This document shows positions 43,886 through 51,603 of a stretch of DNA of 55,545 nt, piece by piece. The stretch's first letter is position 1; every line of letters begins with the position of its first letter. The DNA is from an uncultured Collinsella sp. (GTDB lineage Bacteria > Actinomycetota > Coriobacteriia > Coriobacteriales > Coriobacteriaceae): assembly GCA_900541195.1 (NCBI GenBank), contig UQIY01000008.1, forward strand, positions 1 through 55,545, read 5' to 3'. The translations under genes were made by a program, and so were the position numbers. The notes below the pieces were generated by a model. The model saw nothing but the letters and a program-made list of their open reading frames with translations. It ran no database searches and was not told the origin of the DNA.

Positions 43886-43942
43886 GTAACGTTTCCCCAG
43901 ATAAAACCTGCCAAAATAAACCTGTCCCTTTTTGGCAGGTTT
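43886..43942 (-). repeat. repeat R3, copy D (inverted orientation)
   Basis: On the minus strand it reads AACCTGCCAAAAAGGGACAG, continuing into the TTTTGGCAGGTT arm and the TTATCTGGGGAAACG tail. Stem AACCTGCCAAAA/TTTTGGCAGGTT. It is immediately upstream of the membrane protein gene at 43963. Confidence 0.85.
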
Positions 43943-43962
43943 CTAGAAAGGCTATTCGGACT

Positions 43963-46146
43963 GTGAAGGATTCCGACCTCTCCGCAACGGCTGCGCGCGA
44001 CGCCGCCCGCATCGTTTGGTTTAAGCGCTATCCCGCCAAGCAGACGCTCATCGCATTTTTGCTCGCGCTGTTGGCGACCACGGCGTTTTCCATCGATCCC
44101 GCCCCGGTGTCGAGCAACGCAGTCTTGGCAATTGACCCCAAAGCCTCGGGCATGCTGTACGTGTGCTACGAGGTGCTCCTCTCGTTTGCCGGCCATACCG
44201 ACGCGGTCATGCTGCTTGCGCTTGCCTGCCTGCTTACGCTGCCGTTTCGCTACGTATTCTTTGGCCGCGGTGACGCTTGGCGCCCGTCGGTCGTGCTGCC
44301 ATCGCTGTTCTTTGCCGTTTGCATGGTGTTCGGCCGTAGCTACGACCTTACCGATTCGGCAGAGATTGTGCTGGGCGACAAGGCACGCGTTATCTGCGCC
44401 TGGATTGGCGGCGCGGGCTGGATGCTTCTGGCGATTGTGGCCTTCTATCTGGCTTTTGAGTTTTTGGATTGGTTGAGCTCCCGCCGCATTCCGTTTTCGG
44501 AGACCCACTTTGGCCGCGTATGGCGTGTGGCTCACGCCGTGCTCTCGGTCCATCCCTTTGCCGGGCCCTTCCTGGTGCTTATGATCGCCTGGGCGCCCAC
44601 GCTTATCGCCTCGCTGCCCGGCCTTTTTATGGGAGATACGGGTGCGCAGATTCGCCAGTGGTTCAACTACCCCAACGGCACGAGTGACTACCTGCGCCTG
44701 CTCAATCCCAATGTGTTGCTCAACGGCCATCATCCGGTGGTGCACACGGCCATCATCGGCTCATGTGTGCAACTGGGGCTTTCGCTATTCAGCAGCGCCA
44801 ATGCGGGCCTTGCCATCTACACCTGTGCCCAATTTGTCATCACGGCCGCCTGCATGGCCTATTCCATATCTTCGCTGCGCAAGCTGGGCGTGAGCCTGCC
44901 GGTCCGCGGCGTCATCTTGTTGTTCTTTTCATTTATGCCGATGTTATCCAATTACGCGGCGCTGCTGACCAAAGATGTGCTGTTTGCCGACGCGTTTTTG
45001 GTGCTGTTGGTGCAGACCGTGAAGCTCGTGGCCTGCGGCCTGCCCCGTCGCGATGCCAATGCCAAGCGCGCGGGCGAACAGGCGCCTGTGCTCTTTGCAC
45101 GCCACGACTGGCTGTTGCTCGTGCTGGGTGCCATGGGTTCCACGTTTTTGCGCAATGGCGGCCTGGTCTTTCCGTTGGCGGCCTGCGTGATTGCGGCGGC
45201 GTTTTGCGCTTGGGACGCGCATGTGGCCCGTCGCGTGGCCAAACAGTCTGGCGTCACGCCCTCGTACGCCACGCCACGCTTCCGCTGGGTCGGCGTGCTC
45301 GCAGTGCTTGCGCTCTGCCTTGTCTCCAACATGTATTTCACCAAGGTCTTTATGCCGGCGCACGATATCACGCCGGGCTCCAAGCGCGAGATCCTCTCGA
45401 TTCCGTTTCAGCAGACGGCGCGCTTCGTCCAAAAGCACGACGGCCTTAATTCGGGCGTTAACCCCAAGGTCAAAGACGATGGCACGATTGAGGAAGCTCC
45501 CTGCGACGGCTTGGTGACCGATGAGGAGCGCGCTGTGATCGATCACGTGCTTAAGTACGAGAACCTGGGCCGTCGCTACAACCCCGACAAATCGGATGCC
45601 GTCAAAAACTGCTTCAATGAGTACGCCTCGCAGGAGGACATCAAGGCCTATTTTGAGGTGTGGGCCCAGATGTTCAAAAAGGACCCCGAGTGCTATATCT
45701 CGGCGCTCGTCAATAACTACTATGGGTACTTCTATCCGAGCGCTCGCGATGCGTGGGTCTACAGCACGGCGCGCAGTGCCGAGATCATGGCGAAGCCCGA
45801 TAACCTCAAGTACTTTGACTTCCATCCGGTCGATAGCAAAGCCGTGCGCTGGTGCGACCACCTGATTAACCTGTACCGCGTGGCGGTGCAGCGCATTCCG
45901 TTTATCTCGCTCACCATGAGCTCGGCCACCTACGTGTGGATCATGATCGTCGTGATGGTCTACCTGTTGCGCCGCCATTCGTGGCGCGCGCTGGCCATCT
46001 GGATACCGCTGCTGGGTGTGCTCGCTGTGTGCCTGATTGGTCCATGTAACGGGTCGACCTACATGCGCTACCTGTACCCGGTCATTGCATGCATGCCTTT
46101 CGCCATCGGCGCCACGATCACCCGCAGCGACCGCCTGTGGACCTAA
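43963..46146 (+). CDS. large multi-pass membrane protein of unknown function (DUF6020-like)
   Basis: A 727-residue protein with about 12-14 hydrophobic helices. Residues about 490-650 form a large polar segment, probably outside. The sequence NGHHPVVHTAIIGS (after LLNPNVLLN) and LTKDVLFADAFLVLLVQ resemble loops of uncharacterised glycosyltransferase-like (GT-C-shaped) membrane proteins of actinobacteria and firmicutes. A sugar- or lipid-linked transfer at the envelope is possible but unproven. Start GTG at 43963 has a weak ribosome site and R3 copy D lies only 20 bases upstream; an internal start cannot be excluded. Confidence 0.75.
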   Translation: MKDSDLSATAARDAARIVWFKRYPAKQTLIAFLLALLATTAFSIDPAPVSSNAVLAIDPKASGMLYVCYEVLLSFAGHTDAVMLLALACLLTLPFRYVFFGRGDAWRPSVVLPSLFFAVCMVFGRSYDLTDSAEIVLGDKARVICAWIGGAGWMLLAIVAFYLAFEFLDWLSSRRIPFSETHFGRVWRVAHAVLSVHPFAGPFLVLMIAWAPTLIASLPGLFMGDTGAQIRQWFNYPNGTSDYLRLLNPNVLLNGHHPVVHTAIIGSCVQLGLSLFSSANAGLAIYTCAQFVITAACMAYSISSLRKLGVSLPVRGVILLFFSFMPMLSNYAALLTKDVLFADAFLVLLVQTVKLVACGLPRRDANAKRAGEQAPVLFARHDWLLLVLGAMGSTFLRNGGLVFPLAACVIAAAFCAWDAHVARRVAKQSGVTPSYATPRFRWVGVLAVLALCLVSNMYFTKVFMPAHDITPGSKREILSIPFQQTARFVQKHDGLNSGVNPKVKDDGTIEEAPCDGLVTDEERAVIDHVLKYENLGRRYNPDKSDAVKNCFNEYASQEDIKAYFEVWAQMFKKDPECYISALVNNYYGYFYPSARDAWVYSTARSAEIMAKPDNLKYFDFHPVDSKAVRWCDHLINLYRVAVQRIPFISLTMSSATYVWIMIVVMVYLLRRHSWRALAIWIPLLGVLAVCLIGPCNGSTYMRYLYPVIACMPFAIGATITRSDRLWT

Positions 46147-46153
46147 CCAAAGA

Positions 46154-46186
46154 TTGGCGCATTGGGGTCAGGTTGCTTTGTGCCAA
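46154..46186. repeat. GGGGTCAGG-core palindrome (R4 type)
   Basis: TTGGCGCA pairs with TGTGCCAA (one mismatch) around a loop with GGGGTCAGG. It starts 8 bases after the stop of the large membrane protein gene. Confidence 0.6.
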
Positions 46187-46317
46187 GGGGCTGCATCATC
46201 ACGACGCCTTCATTTTGGGGTTTATCTTGCAGGCCGGTAGGTATATCATAACGACGTTTGTTTATATTGCCCGAGCATTCGCGCTGGGCTTTAGGTCGAA
46301 ACCGATAGGAGACACGT

Positions 46318-47124
46318 ATGTCCGGACACTCTAAGTGGGCCACAACCAAGCATCGTAAGGGCGCGCAGGACGCCAAGCGTTCCGCCCTCTTCTCCAAGCT
46401 CAGCCGCAACATCACCGTTGCTGCCCGTCTCGGCGGCGACCCGCTGCCCGAGAACAACGCCAGCCTCGCCGCTGCCGTTGCCAAGGCTAAGGCTCAGTCC
46501 ATGCCTAAGGACAAGATCAAGTCTGCTATCGATAAGGCCTTTGGTTCGGGTGCCGACGCCGCCGTCTATGAGAACATCGTGTACGAGGGTTACGGTCCCG
46601 CCGGTGTCGCCGTCTACGTCGACTGCCTGACCGACAACCGCAACCGCACCGCTGCCGACGTCCGTTCCGCCTTCTCCCACGCTGGTGGCAACCTGGGCAC
46701 CTCCGGTTCCGTCGCCTTCCAGTTTGAGCGCAAGGGCCAGATCGTCGTTGCCAAGGAGATCCTGGACGAGAACGCCAAGAAGGAGACCATGATCGCCAAC
46801 GGTGCTGCCGGTGACGAGGATGAGTTTATGATGGCGATCGCCGAGGCCGGTGGTGAGGACTACGAGGACGCCGGCGAGGAGTGGATCGTCTGGACCGCTG
46901 CCAACGACGTCATGGCTGTCTCCAAGGCACTCGAGGAGCAGGGCGTCCAGGTCAAGGGCTCCGAGACCACCATGGTCCCGACCACTCCGACCGAGGTCTC
47001 CGGTGCCGACGCCAAGAAGGTTCAGCGCCTCATCGACCGTCTTGAGGAGCTCGACGACGTCCAGGACGTCTACAGCACCATGGACATGACCGACGAGGTC
47101 ATCGCTGCCCTCGAGGAGGAGTAG
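46318..47124 (+). CDS. yebC: YebC/PmpR-family regulatory/translation-assisting protein
   Basis: A 268-residue YebC-family protein with the hallmark start MSGHSKWATTKHRKGAQDAK. YEGYGPAGVAVYVDCLTDNRNRT is the central signature. Members are reported as transcription regulators and as factors that relieve ribosome stalling at proline stretches. It is about 20-25 residues longer than the usual 240-250, owing to an acidic insert near 165-185. TAGGAGA precedes the ATG. Codon use is strongly biased to C-ending highly expressed codons, more than its neighbours. Confidence 0.94.
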   Translation: MSGHSKWATTKHRKGAQDAKRSALFSKLSRNITVAARLGGDPLPENNASLAAAVAKAKAQSMPKDKIKSAIDKAFGSGADAAVYENIVYEGYGPAGVAVYVDCLTDNRNRTAADVRSAFSHAGGNLGTSGSVAFQFERKGQIVVAKEILDENAKKETMIANGAAGDEDEFMMAIAEAGGEDYEDAGEEWIVWTAANDVMAVSKALEEQGVQVKGSETTMVPTTPTEVSGADAKKVQRLIDRLEELDDVQDVYSTMDMTDEVIAALEEE

Positions 47125-47193
47125 CGCCCGCACGGATTGAGCCGTGCATATCTGGGCATAATGAAGCGAGCATGCAAGCCTCGTGGAATAGAT

Positions 47194-47235
47194 GAGCCGG
47201 ATCCGCGTGCATGAGGCACCGGACCCGGCTCTTTT
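47194..47235 (+). terminator. terminator of yebC
   Basis: GAGCCGG and CCGGCTC arms with inner GC pairs, followed by TTTTA. TATAAT at 47235-47240 directly after may serve the amaP operon. Confidence 0.75.
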
Positions 47236-47290
47236 ATAATGATGCGAATCGTTTTGCATTCTGTGGATCGAGATTTGAAGGGAGCGCTGC

Positions 47291-47836
47291 ATGCGCGTGC
47301 TCAAACGAGCCCTGGCGATCGTGTATCTTGCCTCCGCCGTCGTGGCGCTGGGTACGTTAGTCTGCCAGTTTTGGGGGCCATATACCTATCGCTTTATGCT
47401 GCTGATGCGCGATCCGCTGCCTCGCATCGTTGTTACGGCGTGCGGCGGTGTCGTGGCGCTCGGCGTGCTCGTGGGTTTCTTCCGCCTGATGTTTGCTCGT
47501 CGCGAGCCGTCCTGCGTGCATCCGGCGGGGGAGCGCAATATCGAGGTCACGCTCGCTGCTCTCTCCTCGTGTGCCCGCACCGCGGCAGAGCGCGACGACC
47601 GAGTGATGATCGAGCATGTCGAGGCGCGCGTGCAGGGCTCCGACGAATCGCACGTCCGTTTTAAGGTTGACGCCATCGCGCTCGACGACCGGGACGTGGC
47701 CTCCCTTGCAGCCGCGATGCAGCAACGTATCGAGGAGGCCTGCGACACTATGCTCGGCACGCCGGGCACGACTGCGCGCGTTCGTTTTTTGCCGTCCAAG
47801 ACTACCGTCCAGACCGTGGAGGTTTCCGGTGAGTGA
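47291..47836 (+). CDS. amaP: alkaline-shock membrane anchor protein (AmaP-like)
   Basis: A 181-residue protein with two N-terminal membrane helices (about 8-27 and 45-66) and a cytoplasmic C-terminal domain with Asp23-like strand pattern (VEARVQGSDESHVRFKVDAIA). AmaP proteins anchor Asp23 to the membrane in Staphylococcus. The next two genes encode a DUF2273-like membrane protein and an Asp23 protein, the classic trio. It overlaps the next gene by 8 bases. GAAGGGAG lies before the ATG. Confidence 0.85.
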   Translation: MRVLKRALAIVYLASAVVALGTLVCQFWGPYTYRFMLLMRDPLPRIVVTACGGVVALGVLVGFFRLMFARREPSCVHPAGERNIEVTLAALSSCARTAAERDDRVMIEHVEARVQGSDESHVRFKVDAIALDDRDVASLAAAMQQRIEEACDTMLGTPGTTARVRFLPSKTTVQTVEVSGE

Positions 47837-48206
47837 TACCAATCAAGACAAGACCGCCCGCACGCCGCGCCTGACTATCGATCAGAGCGCCGCGCCGGCA
47901 GGCGAGGTCGTCGATCCCAAGGTAGAGGGTACCGAGTCACATGACGCGGTCGCCGATGATTTTGATGAGGCCATGGGTCTCATCAAGGGTACGGGGGCAG
48001 CCATCTGGAGCTATGCCGTCCGTCATCCCAACACCACGCTTGGAGCCGTCGCTGGTTTTGTGCTCGCCGTGCTGGTGCTCACGCTCGGCCTGTGGGATAC
48101 GCTCGTCATCGCTTTCTTTGTGCTGATCGGCGCCGTGATTGGCCAGATCCGCGACGGCGAGAACGGGATCGTCAACTTCTTCGGCCGTCTGTTTAGCGGC
48201 CGCTAG
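47829..48206 (+). CDS. DUF2273-like small membrane protein
   Basis: A 125-residue protein. The N-terminal 60 residues are polar and acidic. Two close hydrophobic helices (about 67-88 and 91-108) follow, then a short basic end GENGIVNFFGRLFSGR typical of DUF2273 proteins encoded between amaP and asp23. It starts at GTG 47829, overlapping the end of amaP, so it is translationally coupled. The ribosome site lies inside amaP (GGAGG at 47818). The function is unknown, but the gene position predicts a role in the Asp23 envelope complex. Confidence 0.8.
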   Translation: MSDTNQDKTARTPRLTIDQSAAPAGEVVDPKVEGTESHDAVADDFDEAMGLIKGTGAAIWSYAVRHPNTTLGAVAGFVLAVLVLTLGLWDTLVIAFFVLIGAVIGQIRDGENGIVNFFGRLFSGR

Positions 48207-48250
48207 CATGTATTCGACCGCCGCGTGTGCGGTGGGCATAAGGAGGAACC

Positions 48251-48772
48251 ATGGCTTTTAACACGAAGGTCGATGTGGCCGATACCGAGCTCGAGGTAGA
48301 CGAGACCGTCACCGCCGAGGCCGAGGACGTAACGCTCGAGGACGAGGCGCTCGTCGAGGCCGAACCCGCCGACGATGCGGACGAGGATGATGGGGAAGCG
48401 GACGAGTCCGAGGACTCGCTGACCTATTCCAACGGTGTGATCGAGAAGATCGTCGCCATGGCCACCCGCGAGGTACCGCACGTCCTGGGCATGAAGGGCA
48501 ACCTCATGCACTTTGTGCAGGAGCAGTTTGGTGCCGAGAATCTGACCAAGGGCGTGACAGTCGAGGTCACCGATGACAACCGCGTGGTCGTTAACATTTC
48601 CGTCATTATCGAGTACGGCGCCTATGCGCCCGCGATTTTCGACGACGTTAAGGCGCGCGTGACCGAGCGTCTGGCTGCGATGACCGGCCTTGAGGTGGCA
48701 GGCGTCAACCTGCGCATCGAGGATGTCATCACCCCCGAGGAGTACGAGCACCGCACCAACCAGCACGAGTAA
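48251..48772 (+). CDS. asp23: Asp23/Gls24 family envelope stress protein
   Basis: A 173-residue protein. Residues 1-55 are very acidic (EAEPADDADEDDGEADESED) and probably disordered, longer than in most relatives. Residues 57-165 are the Asp23 domain (LTYSNGVIEKIVAMATREVPHVLGMKGN and VNISVIIEYGAYAPAIFDDV). It binds membrane-anchored AmaP and is linked to cell-wall stress. AAGGAGGA lies 5 bases before the ATG. It is the last gene of the amaP operon; R3 copy E and a strong hairpin follow. Confidence 0.92.
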   Translation: MAFNTKVDVADTELEVDETVTAEAEDVTLEDEALVEAEPADDADEDDGEADESEDSLTYSNGVIEKIVAMATREVPHVLGMKGNLMHFVQEQFGAENLTKGVTVEVTDDNRVVVNISVIIEYGAYAPAIFDDVKARVTERLAAMTGLEVAGVNLRIEDVITPEEYEHRTNQHE

Positions 48773-48773
48773 C

Positions 48774-48841
48774 CTACCAAAAAGGTAACCTGCCAAAAAG
48801 GGACAGGTTTATTTTGGCAGGTTTTATCTGCGAAAACGTCA
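48774..48841 (+). repeat. repeat R3, copy E with partial tandem duplication
   Basis: The full element starts at 48787 (stem AACCTGCCAAAA/TTTTGGCAGGTT, GGGACAGG core, tail TTATCTGCGAAAACGTC). It is preceded by a partial copy AACCTACCAAAAAGG (from 48771), which overlaps the asp23 stop. Confidence 0.85.
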
Positions 48842-48885
48842 AACGGCCGGTCGCACGGATGTATGTGCGGCCGGCCGTTATTTGT
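48842..48885 (+). terminator. terminator of the amaP-asp23 operon
   Basis: AACGGCCGG-CGCAC pairs with GTGCG-CCGGCCGTT around a 7-base loop, followed by ATTTGT. Strong stem, modest T run. Confidence 0.8.
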
Positions 48886-48995
48886 ATGCCCCCGATGTAG
48901 GCATACCGCTCGTCTAACTAGGGGTTGCAATCGTCACGTTCCGCGTTACCCTAATGGGCGCATTGTTTCCAAATTGTTAACGAGGGGTTGCCGTA

Positions 48996-50018
48996 ATGGC
49001 TGACGAGCGCGAAACAGAAAGCAAGGCATGGGCGATTGAGGCCGCCGCGGCAGAGGCGGCATCGCGAGCTGCCGAGGAGCTACATCGTCCTCCCGTGGTG
49101 CCGATGGAGCGCGTGGTCGATCGCACCGATATCGAGCGCGGCGAGCGTGCCGGCCAAAAGCGCAGCCAGGAGCCAGGCTTCCCGCGCTTTTTCGCCGAGC
49201 TCAATCTAGGTCTGATTCTTACGGCCTTTGCCATCGTTGCGTTTAAAACCCCTAATCACTTTGCTTTTGGCGGCACCTCGGGCGTGTCGGTCATTCTGTC
49301 CACGCTGTTCCCGACCCTGCCCGTCGGCGTCTTTATGTGGATTATCAACGCGGTTCTCGTCGTCTTGGGCTTTATCTTTTTGGAGCGCAAGGCAATCCTG
49401 TGGAGCGTCTTCGCCTCGTTTGCGCTGTCCGCCTATGTTTCGCTGTTTGAGCTTTTTATTCCGACCGATGTCTCGATGACGGGCGATATGTGGCTCGACC
49501 TGTGCTTTGCCGTGATTCTGCCGGCGCTCGGCAGCGCCATCGTTTTTGATATCGGCGCCTCGACGGGCGGCACGGACATCCTCGCTATGATCCTCAAACG
49601 CCGTACCACACTCGAGATTGGCCGCGCGCTGTTGCTGGTCGATATCGGCATCGTGACCATCGCGGCCTTTTTGTATGGTCCGCGTATCGGTCTGTATTGC
49701 GTGCTCGGCCTGTTTGCCAAGACGCTTGTGGTCGACAAGGCCATCGAGAGCATTCATCTTCGTAAGGTCTGCACGATCATTTGTTCCGAGCCCCTTAAGG
49801 TCGAGGAGTTTATCGTCAAGCATCTCAACCGCACGGCGACCATCAGCCGCGGCTACGGCGCCTTCTCGGGCAAGTGCGTGACGGTGATCATGAGCGTGCT
49901 GAGCCGTCGCGAGGCCGTGCATCTGCGCCGTTATGCGCGCGAGGTCGATCCTGGTGCCTTTATCACGATCGTCGACAGCTCCGAGATCGTCGGCAAGGGT
50001 TTCCGCGGCACGAACTAG
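48996..50018 (+). CDS. YitT-family membrane protein with C-terminal DUF2179 domain
   Basis: A 340-residue protein. A 65-residue charged, Ala/Glu-rich cytoplasmic extension precedes six hydrophobic helices (about 70-245; NLGLILTAFAIVAFKTPNHFAFGGTSGVSVIL is the family start). A soluble DUF2179 domain follows from about 260 (VCTIICSEPLKVEEFIVKHLNRTATISRGYGAFSG). DIGASTGGTDILAMILK matches the conserved YitT loop. Function unknown; some relatives are implicated in transport. The ATG at 48996 follows GAGGGGTTG, a weak site. The N-terminal extension is unusual in length. Confidence 0.88.
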   Translation: MADERETESKAWAIEAAAAEAASRAAEELHRPPVVPMERVVDRTDIERGERAGQKRSQEPGFPRFFAELNLGLILTAFAIVAFKTPNHFAFGGTSGVSVILSTLFPTLPVGVFMWIINAVLVVLGFIFLERKAILWSVFASFALSAYVSLFELFIPTDVSMTGDMWLDLCFAVILPALGSAIVFDIGASTGGTDILAMILKRRTTLEIGRALLLVDIGIVTIAAFLYGPRIGLYCVLGLFAKTLVVDKAIESIHLRKVCTIICSEPLKVEEFIVKHLNRTATISRGYGAFSGKCVTVIMSVLSRREAVHLRRYAREVDPGAFITIVDSSEIVGKGFRGTN

Positions 50019-50168
50019 CGCGGACACACTCGTCAAACAATCGAAAAGCGCCTCGCGCGTTGCAAATACGTCATCTAAGAGTATTTGTCCTCACATTGGG
50101 TGATAATGATGCCAAAGACATCGTTTGCGATCCAGGTGATTCGCTCTAGATACGAAGGGATGATTTCG

Positions 50169-51473
50169 ATGTTCTGTTCGCAGTGTGGCGCCCCCATGGG
50201 CGATAACGACAAGTTCTGCGGCGTGTGTGGTGCCCCCAATGCCGGTGCTGCAGCTTCCACCCCTCAGGGTCAGCCTCAGCCTCAGCAGTTTGTTCCTCAA
50301 CCTGTCGCGAACGCGTCCAAGGGCTGCACGGCTCAGGCGTTTGAGGATATGACCAAGACTCCGGGCGTGCTGCAGCGCGTGTGCCAGATTGCCTTTTTGC
50401 CGGCGCTTATCTGTGTCGTGTCGGTACTCGTGCTGTTCATCCCCGTTATCGGCGGTATTGCGGCTGCCATCGGCTTTTTGGCTGCCTACGTGGCGAGCGT
50501 GTGCGGTTCGGGCTTTGGCATCGAGTGGGGTCGCGACCTGTCGCTTAAGATCGATGACGGCATGGGTCGTCCGTTGATGCGTTCCACGTCGTTTGGTCTC
50601 GGAATCTTTTCGAGCGTTATTTCGGTCGTGCTCGAGGTTATCGCTGCCATTCCCATTATCGGTGTAGTGCTTTCGCTGGTGGAGGGCGTGGTAATTGGCG
50701 CCGCGGGCTCGTATTCTTATTACGGCTCTTATGCGCTCGAGGCTGCGCTGTTTGGCTCGCTTGGCCTGCTTGTCCTGGCTATGATTGCCACGGCGGTCCT
50801 GGGGGTCTTCTTTAAGATGTTCGCCGACATTGCCGTGATGCACTTTGCGGTGACCGGTCGCGTCGAGAGCGCGTTTTCGCTCGATAAGGTTTGGGCAGCC
50901 TTTAAGAACAATAAGACCAAGCTGTTCTGCGCTTCGTTCCTTCCCGAGTTTTTGACGGGCCTGGTCGCCAACGTTGTCACATGGATCTTGACGGTCGTCT
51001 TTGGCGCCGTTGCCTCTGTCGGTATGTATAGCTACTACTATCGTCCTACGGGTATTGAGGCGATTGTTGCCGGCGGTGGCATCACACTCGTGCTGTTCCT
51101 GGTGCTGGTCGCTTTTGTCACCGTATTTCTTACGGTCTTTGGCAAGATGCTCAAGCATCGTGCCGTTGGCTATTGGGTCGCACGTTATGCAAGCGAGTGG
51201 GTTGACGAGGACAAGGACGACGTCCTGACTTTTGTATTGCCCTTTGAGAAGAAGTCCGCTCCTTCGGGTTACAGCGCTCCGGATGTTGCGTCTGAGCCCA
51301 AGCCCGCGCCCGAGCCGGCGCCCGTGCCTGAGCCTGAGCCCGAGCCCAAGCCTGAGCCGGCACCTGCACCTGAGACTGCGCCTGAGCCCGAGTCCGAGCC
51401 TGAGCCAGCGCCTGTGCCTGCGCCTGAGCCGGCGCCCGAGTCAAGTTCCGACGAGGGCCCTCAGGACGAGTAG
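50169..51473 (+). CDS. zinc-ribbon membrane protein with Pro/Glu-rich tail (DUF4013-like)
   Basis: A 434-residue protein. Residues 1-22 are a zinc ribbon (Cys3, Cys6, Cys17, Cys20). A Gln/Pro linker leads to a membrane part (about 70-355) with six or so helices. The last about 70 residues are a low-complexity Pro-Glu-Pro-Ala tract with regular x-Pro periodicity, probably extended. The ATG at 50169 is chosen because GAAGGGA is 8 bases upstream; the ATG at 50160 overlaps that site. It resembles DUF4013-type proteins of archaea and bacteria whose function is unknown. It is monocistronic and the base usage in the tail is repetitive. Confidence 0.8.
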   Translation: MFCSQCGAPMGDNDKFCGVCGAPNAGAAASTPQGQPQPQQFVPQPVANASKGCTAQAFEDMTKTPGVLQRVCQIAFLPALICVVSVLVLFIPVIGGIAAAIGFLAAYVASVCGSGFGIEWGRDLSLKIDDGMGRPLMRSTSFGLGIFSSVISVVLEVIAAIPIIGVVLSLVEGVVIGAAGSYSYYGSYALEAALFGSLGLLVLAMIATAVLGVFFKMFADIAVMHFAVTGRVESAFSLDKVWAAFKNNKTKLFCASFLPEFLTGLVANVVTWILTVVFGAVASVGMYSYYYRPTGIEAIVAGGGITLVLFLVLVAFVTVFLTVFGKMLKHRAVGYWVARYASEWVDEDKDDVLTFVLPFEKKSAPSGYSAPDVASEPKPAPEPAPVPEPEPEPKPEPAPAPETAPEPESEPEPAPVPAPEPAPESSSDEGPQDE

Positions 51474-51484
51474 CATGCCGCCTG

Positions 51485-51509
51485 CCATTTGGGGACGGGG
51501 TAGAAATGG
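51485..51509. repeat. GGGGACGG-core palindrome (R4 type)
   Basis: CCATTT pairs with AAATGG around GGGGACGGGG. Short stem, found 12 bases after the zinc-ribbon gene stop. Confidence 0.5.
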
Positions 51510-51531
51510 TGGAAATAACGCTTGACAGATG

Positions 51532-51569
51532 AGCGGGGGCGGACGTTTCGACGCGTCCGCCCCCGCTTT
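51532..51569. terminator. bidirectional rho-independent terminator
   Basis: AGCGGGGGCGGACG pairs with CGTCCGCCCCCGCT around a 9-base loop, followed by TTGCTTT on the plus strand. It lies between the convergent zinc-ribbon and M20 genes. Confidence 0.85.
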
Positions 51570-51603
51570 GCTTTAGCCAGGCTGTTATGGATGGGTGTGA
51601 CGA

